Assembly: GCA_050945755.1 (NCBI GenBank)
Contig: JBMNTN010000076.1
Location: 1-7,629, forward strand
Length of the DNA: 7,629 bases
Source: JAQVXR01 sp050945755
Lineage (GTDB): Bacteria; Bacillota; Dehalobacteriia; Dehalobacteriales; Dehalobacteriaceae
Reading direction: 5' to 3'
A model generated the notes under the pieces. It worked only from the letters and a program-made list of their open reading frames with translations. It was not told the origin of the DNA and searched no databases. The translations under genes were made by a program, and so were the position numbers. Below are positions 4,097-7,629 of this stretch, in pieces. Every line of letters begins with the position of its first letter. Within the stretch, counting starts at the first letter, position 1.

Positions 4097-6499
4097 GTGG
4101 CACTTAAAAAATCTGAAATCTATAGTTCCCTTTGGGCTAGTTGTGATGATCTTAGAGGGGGCATGGACGCCAGCCAATATAAAGATTACGTATTGGTGAT
4201 GCTTTTTATAAAATATATCAGCGATAAGTATGTGAATTTACCTTTTGCGCCGATTGTTGTGCCTAAAGGTGCAAGCTTCAAAGACATGGTTGCCCTAAAA
4301 GGAACACCGAACATTGGTGATGATATTAACAAAAAGATCATTAAGCCGATTATGGATGCCAATAAGTTATCTGATATGCCTGACTTTAATGATGCGACAA
4401 AACTTGGCAGCGGCAAGGAAATGGTTGACCGGCTCACCAATCTCATCGCTATTTTTGAGCGTAAAGAACTGGATTTTAGTAAAAATCGTGCCGACGGTGA
4501 TGATATTCTCGGCGATGCCTATGAATACTTAATGCGTCATTTTGCCACCGAGAGCGGTAAAAGTAAGGGGCAATTTTATACTCCTGCGGAAGTAAGCCGG
4601 GTGATTGCGAAGATTATTGGTATTAACAGTACTAATACAACTGCAGCAACGACCGTTTATGACCCGACCTGCGGTTCGGGCTCCCTTCTTTTAAAAGTTG
4701 CCTATGAAGCGGAAAAAAGCATCTCCCTTTATGGACAGGAAAAGGATTCGGCAACTGCGGGCTTAGCCCGGATGAATATGATTCTCCACAACAATCCATT
4801 GGCTGAAATCAAACAAGGTAATACTTTGGCTAACCCCCGTTTTAATGAACATGGGCAATTAAAAACCTTTGACTATGTGGTCGCCAATCCCCCCTTTAGC
4901 GATAAACGCTGGGGTAACGGCGTGGATATAGAAGGGGACCCCTATGGTCGCTTTAGAGAATACGGTGTTCCGCCTGCCAAAAACGGTGACTATGCTTATC
5001 TCCTTCATATTATTCGTTCCTTGAAATCGAAAGGTAAAGGGGCTTGTATTCTCCCCCATGGGGTTTTGTTCCGAGGAAATGCCGAGGCGGAAATCAGAAA
5101 GAACCTAGTGAAGAAAGGCTATATCAAAGGAATCATTGGCTTACCGGCCAACCTGTTCTACGGTACCGGCATACCTGCTTGCATTATTGTCCTTGATAAA
5201 GAGAACGCAGTGAGCCGCAAGGGTATTTTTATGATTGATGCTAGCAAAGGATTTATGAAAGATGGCAATAAAAACCGCCTGCGCAGCATGGATATTTACA
5301 GGATTGTCGAGGTATTCAATCAACAGATTGAAGTGGAGAAATACTCCCGGATGGTTTCCTTTACGGAAATTGAGGAGAATGAATACAATCTGAATATTCC
5401 CCGCTATATTGACAGCCAAGAAGCTGAAGATATCCAGGATATTGAAGCCCACCTTTTAGGAGGGATACCTAATGCTGATATCGAAGCATTAGAAGATTAT
5501 TGGGAGGTATTTCCTACCTTAAAGAGTTTTTTATTTATTCAAACCGCACGGGAAAATTATGCTGACCTAAAGATAAGCAAGGATGAAATTAGGCAGACCA
5601 TTTTTGGCCATCCGGAATTTAAAGCATTTACGAGAGAGATGCAGACAGTGTTTAACGAGTGGAAAAGACAAAGCACCCAAAAATTAAAAAGGATGGAGCA
5701 AGGACTGAATCCGAAAAAAGTTATTTTTGAGTTATCGGAAAATCTACTCCGACATTACGAGGGGAAAAAATTAATCTCCAAGTACCATGTATACCAGCAC
5801 CTGATGGATTATTGGGATGAAGTAATGCAGGATGATTGTTATATTATCTCTGCCGACGGATGGAAAGCCGAAACTTATCGTATATTGGTGGAGAATAAGA
5901 AAAAGAAAATGATTGATAAAGGCTGGTCCTGTGACCTTGTTCCCAAGGAACTGGTAATTAACCGATTTTTCAAAGAAGAAAAACAAGCCATAGAAGCCAT
6001 GGAGGCTGAAAGCGAAACTCTGGCCGGACAACTTGCGGAAATAGAAGAGGAGCATGGTGGCGAGGAAGGTTATTTTGCCGAATTTGAAAAGGTAAACAAA
6101 GGAAAAGTCCAGGCTCGTTTAAAAGAGATCAAAGGGGATAATGATGCCGGAGAAGAAATTGAAGTTCTGATCTCCTACCTTGATCTAGTGGAAAAACAAG
6201 CAAAGGTCAATAAAGAAATTAAAGAAGCCAAAGCTGAATTGGATCATAAGTTATATGAAAAATATCCGATGCTAACGGTAGATGAAATCAAAATACTTGT
6301 AGTTGATGACAAATGGATGACCAGGCTTGAACAGGATATCCAAACGGAATTAGATCGCATAAGTCAGCGGTTGACTCAACGGATTAAAGAGCTGGCCGAA
6401 CGATATGAAAATCCTTTGCCGGTATTAACAAATGAAGTGGAAGAACTGGAAAAGAAAGTGGCTGCCCACCTGGAAAGGATGGGGTTTGCATGGAAGTAA
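4097..6499 (+). CDS. hsdM: Type I restriction-modification system DNA methyltransferase subunit HsdM (long form)
   Basis: An 800-residue adenine-N6 DNA methyltransferase subunit that, with HsdS, methylates host target sites and, with HsdR, forms the restriction complex. The start Val/Met-Ala-Leu-Lys-Lys-Ser-Glu-Ile-Tyr-Ser-Ser-Leu-Trp matches the usual family N-terminus, supporting GTG 4097. An HsdM N-terminal helical domain (about 7-140) is followed by Gln-Phe-Tyr-Thr-Pro (159-163), the AdoMet-binding motif I Asp-Pro-Thr-Cys-Gly-Ser-Gly (189-195), catalytic Asn-Pro-Pro-Phe (264-267), and the Gly-Leu-Pro block near 348-350. The methyltransferase core ends near 457. A further 340 residues follow, mostly charged helices with likely coiled coils around 620-690 and 740-795, including an acidic stretch after 635. 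Classical enzymes such as E. coli HsdM are about 520-530 residues, so this is a long form. It overlaps hsdS by 10 nt, implying translational coupling. Confidence 0.95.
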   Translation: MALKKSEIYSSLWASCDDLRGGMDASQYKDYVLVMLFIKYISDKYVNLPFAPIVVPKGASFKDMVALKGTPNIGDDINKKIIKPIMDANKLSDMPDFNDATKLGSGKEMVDRLTNLIAIFERKELDFSKNRADGDDILGDAYEYLMRHFATESGKSKGQFYTPAEVSRVIAKIIGINSTNTTAATTVYDPTCGSGSLLLKVAYEAEKSISLYGQEKDSATAGLARMNMILHNNPLAEIKQGNTLANPRFNEHGQLKTFDYVVANPPFSDKRWGNGVDIEGDPYGRFREYGVPPAKNGDYAYLLHIIRSLKSKGKGACILPHGVLFRGNAEAEIRKNLVKKGYIKGIIGLPANLFYGTGIPACIIVLDKENAVSRKGIFMIDASKGFMKDGNKNRLRSMDIYRIVEVFNQQIEVEKYSRMVSFTEIEENEYNLNIPRYIDSQEAEDIQDIEAHLLGGIPNADIEALEDYWEVFPTLKSFLFIQTARENYADLKISKDEIRQTIFGHPEFKAFTREMQTVFNEWKRQSTQKLKRMEQGLNPKKVIFELSENLLRHYEGKKLISKYHVYQHLMDYWDEVMQDDCYIISADGWKAETYRILVENKKKKMIDKGWSCDLVPKELVINRFFKEEKQAIEAMEAESETLAGQLAEIEEEHGGEEGYFAEFEKVNKGKVQARLKEIKGDNDAGEEIEVLISYLDLVEKQAKVNKEIKEAKAELDHKLYEKYPMLTVDEIKILVVDDKWMTRLEQDIQTELDRISQRLTQRIKELAERYENPLPVLTNEVEELEKKVAAHLERMGFAWK

Positions 6500-7629
6500 A
6501 AAAAGGGTATAAGCAGACCGAGGTGGGGGTGATACCGGAGGATTGGGAAGTTGTCATTCTTGGAAGTATAATCGAGAAATTGAAAGCTGGGGTAAGTGTT
6601 AATTCAGTGGATGAAGAAACGGGAATATATGGCCATGAATTTGCGGTTCTGAAAACTTCTTGTGTCTCTGGTGGATACTTCTATCCATCTGAATCGAAAA
6701 GAATACATCCAAAGGATATAAATCAGGCAAAAGTCAATCCTTCTAAAGATGCAATTATTATAAGCCGTATGAATACCCCGGCACTTGTTGGCGAGTGTGG
6801 ATATGTTAATGAAAACTATAAATACCTATTTCTACCTGATAGACTATGGCAAACATGTTTCAGGAGAGCGGCCAAGATTAATGCAAGATGGTTAGCATAT
6901 ATACTTAGCTTTAATTCTTATAGCAGAAAGATAAAAGAAACTGCAACGGGCACAAGTGGAAGCATGAAAAATATAGCAAAAGAAGCTTTTCTCAATATCG
7001 GAATACCATTACCACAAGAATCTGAGCAAACCGCCATTGCCACTGCCCTTTCGGATGTCGATGCGCTAATACAGTCGATGGAAAAGCTAATAGCAAAAAA
7101 ACGCGTCATCAAGCAGGGGGCGATGCAGGAATTGCTTAAACCCAAAGAGGGGTGGGTGGTTAAGAAGTTAGGGGAGGTTGCCGAAATAAAAATGGGGCAG
7201 TCTCCGAGTTCATTATATTACAATTCTTGTGGTGTAGGATTACCGTTGGTGCAGGGAAACGCTGATATAGTTGATAGAAGGACAATTATTCGAAATTATA
7301 CATCCCAAGTAACTAAAAGTTGTAACACGGGAGATATAATATTGTCTGTACGGGCCCCAGTTGGCGAAGTAGCAATAGCTTCTTTTAAGGCTTGCATTGG
7401 TAGAGGAGTTTGTGCTATATCATATTCGAGCTTATTTTTATATTATTATTTAATTTTTATTGAACCACAATGGGAAAAGTATTCTACAGGATCAACATTT
7501 GATTCTGTTAACTCAAAAGTAATTAGTTCTTTAGAAATCAATATTCCAAGTATTAATGAACAGACCCGCATCGCCACCATTCTTTCAGACATGGACGCTG
7601 AAATTACCGCACTGGAAGCTAAACTTGCT
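6490..7629 (+). CDS. hsdS: Type I restriction-modification system specificity subunit HsdS (3' end beyond window)
   Basis: The DNA-recognition subunit; 380 codons are visible and the frame is still open at the window edge. The ATG at 6490 lies inside the end of hsdM, with AAGGA (6475-6479) 10 nt upstream. Architecture is the usual pseudo-dimer. The lead-in Asp-Trp-Glu-Val-x-x-Leu-Gly is at 18-25, and target recognition domain 1 spans about 26-171. The first conserved helix starts Ile-Pro-Leu-Pro-x-x-x-Glu-Gln (172-180) and runs to 217. The second lead-in, Trp-Val-Val-Lys-Lys-Leu-Gly, is at 222-228; domain 2 is about 229-351 with Met-Gly-Gln-Ser-Pro; and the second conserved helix begins Ile-Pro-Ser-x-x-Glu-Gln at 352. 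Each domain reads half of a bipartite target, which cannot be predicted from sequence. The recognition domains are visibly more A+T-rich than the conserved helices, as expected for exchanged modules. Only the end of the last helix should be missing. Confidence 0.94.
   Translation, partial: MEVKKGYKQTEVGVIPEDWEVVILGSIIEKLKAGVSVNSVDEETGIYGHEFAVLKTSCVSGGYFYPSESKRIHPKDINQAKVNPSKDAIIISRMNTPALVGECGYVNENYKYLFLPDRLWQTCFRRAAKINARWLAYILSFNSYSRKIKETATGTSGSMKNIAKEAFLNIGIPLPQESEQTAIATALSDVDALIQSMEKLIAKKRVIKQGAMQELLKPKEGWVVKKLGEVAEIKMGQSPSSLYYNSCGVGLPLVQGNADIVDRRTIIRNYTSQVTKSCNTGDIILSVRAPVGEVAIASFKACIGRGVCAISYSSLFLYYYLIFIEPQWEKYSTGSTFDSVNSKVISSLEINIPSINEQTRIATILSDMDAEITALEAKLA

Noticed and set aside
5771..6055. 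Minus-strand open frames inside hsdM (for example here and at 5141-5452, 4859-5059, 4186-4446)
   Set aside because: They are shadows of the well-supported hsdM frame without start signals or recognisable products.
1..7629. CRISPR array, tRNA genes, insertion sequences, attachment-site repeats
   Set aside because: I found no regularly spaced repeats, cloverleaf sequences, transposase or integrase frames, or long flanking direct repeats.

Overview
The window looks like chromosomal DNA of a Gram-positive anaerobe-type bacterium (Bacillota). Most likely it is a Clostridia/Peptococcaceae-like lineage. The evidence is strong purine-rich Shine-Dalgarno sites, moderately low G+C, a class A (not Bacilli-type class B) RNase P RNA, and a C4 zinc-ribbon protein gene directly upstream of that RNA. 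The lineage call is inference; no species can be named from the sequence alone.

Layout, all on the + strand. (1) 2-232: 3' end of a C4 zinc-ribbon protein gene. (2) 243-699: rnpB with its own consensus-like promoter, a nearly complete class A RNase P RNA fold (P1 closes 295-306 with 650-661), and an intrinsic terminator. (3) 700-1043: a spacer with a second, orphan terminator and a long inverted repeat. (4) 1044-2006: a single-gene unit for a choline/ethanolamine kinase-like phosphotransferase, closed by a strong terminator. (5) 2279-3789: a tight A+T-rich three-gene operon (gaps of 11 and 3 nt) of two proteins I do not recognise plus a small helical protein with HEPN-like features, ending in its own terminator. 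(6) 3931-4089: a regulated-looking promoter region with two inverted repeats. (7) 4097-7629: the start of a type I restriction-modification locus, with a long-form hsdM overlapping hsdS by 10 nt; hsdS runs off the end of the window and hsdR is not present here.

How it fits together: the first third is housekeeping (RNase P) plus one metabolic gene. From about 2060 onward the content is accessory: an uncharacterised three-gene cassette next to a type I R-M system. HsdM and HsdS together would form the DNA-modifying enzyme, with HsdS choosing the target through two variable recognition domains. The three-gene cassette has its own putative promoter and terminator, so it is a separate transcription unit. 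Its position beside R-M genes and its HEPN-like last gene make it the best candidate for an undescribed defence or toxin-type module. That function is an inference from context, not something the sequence proves.
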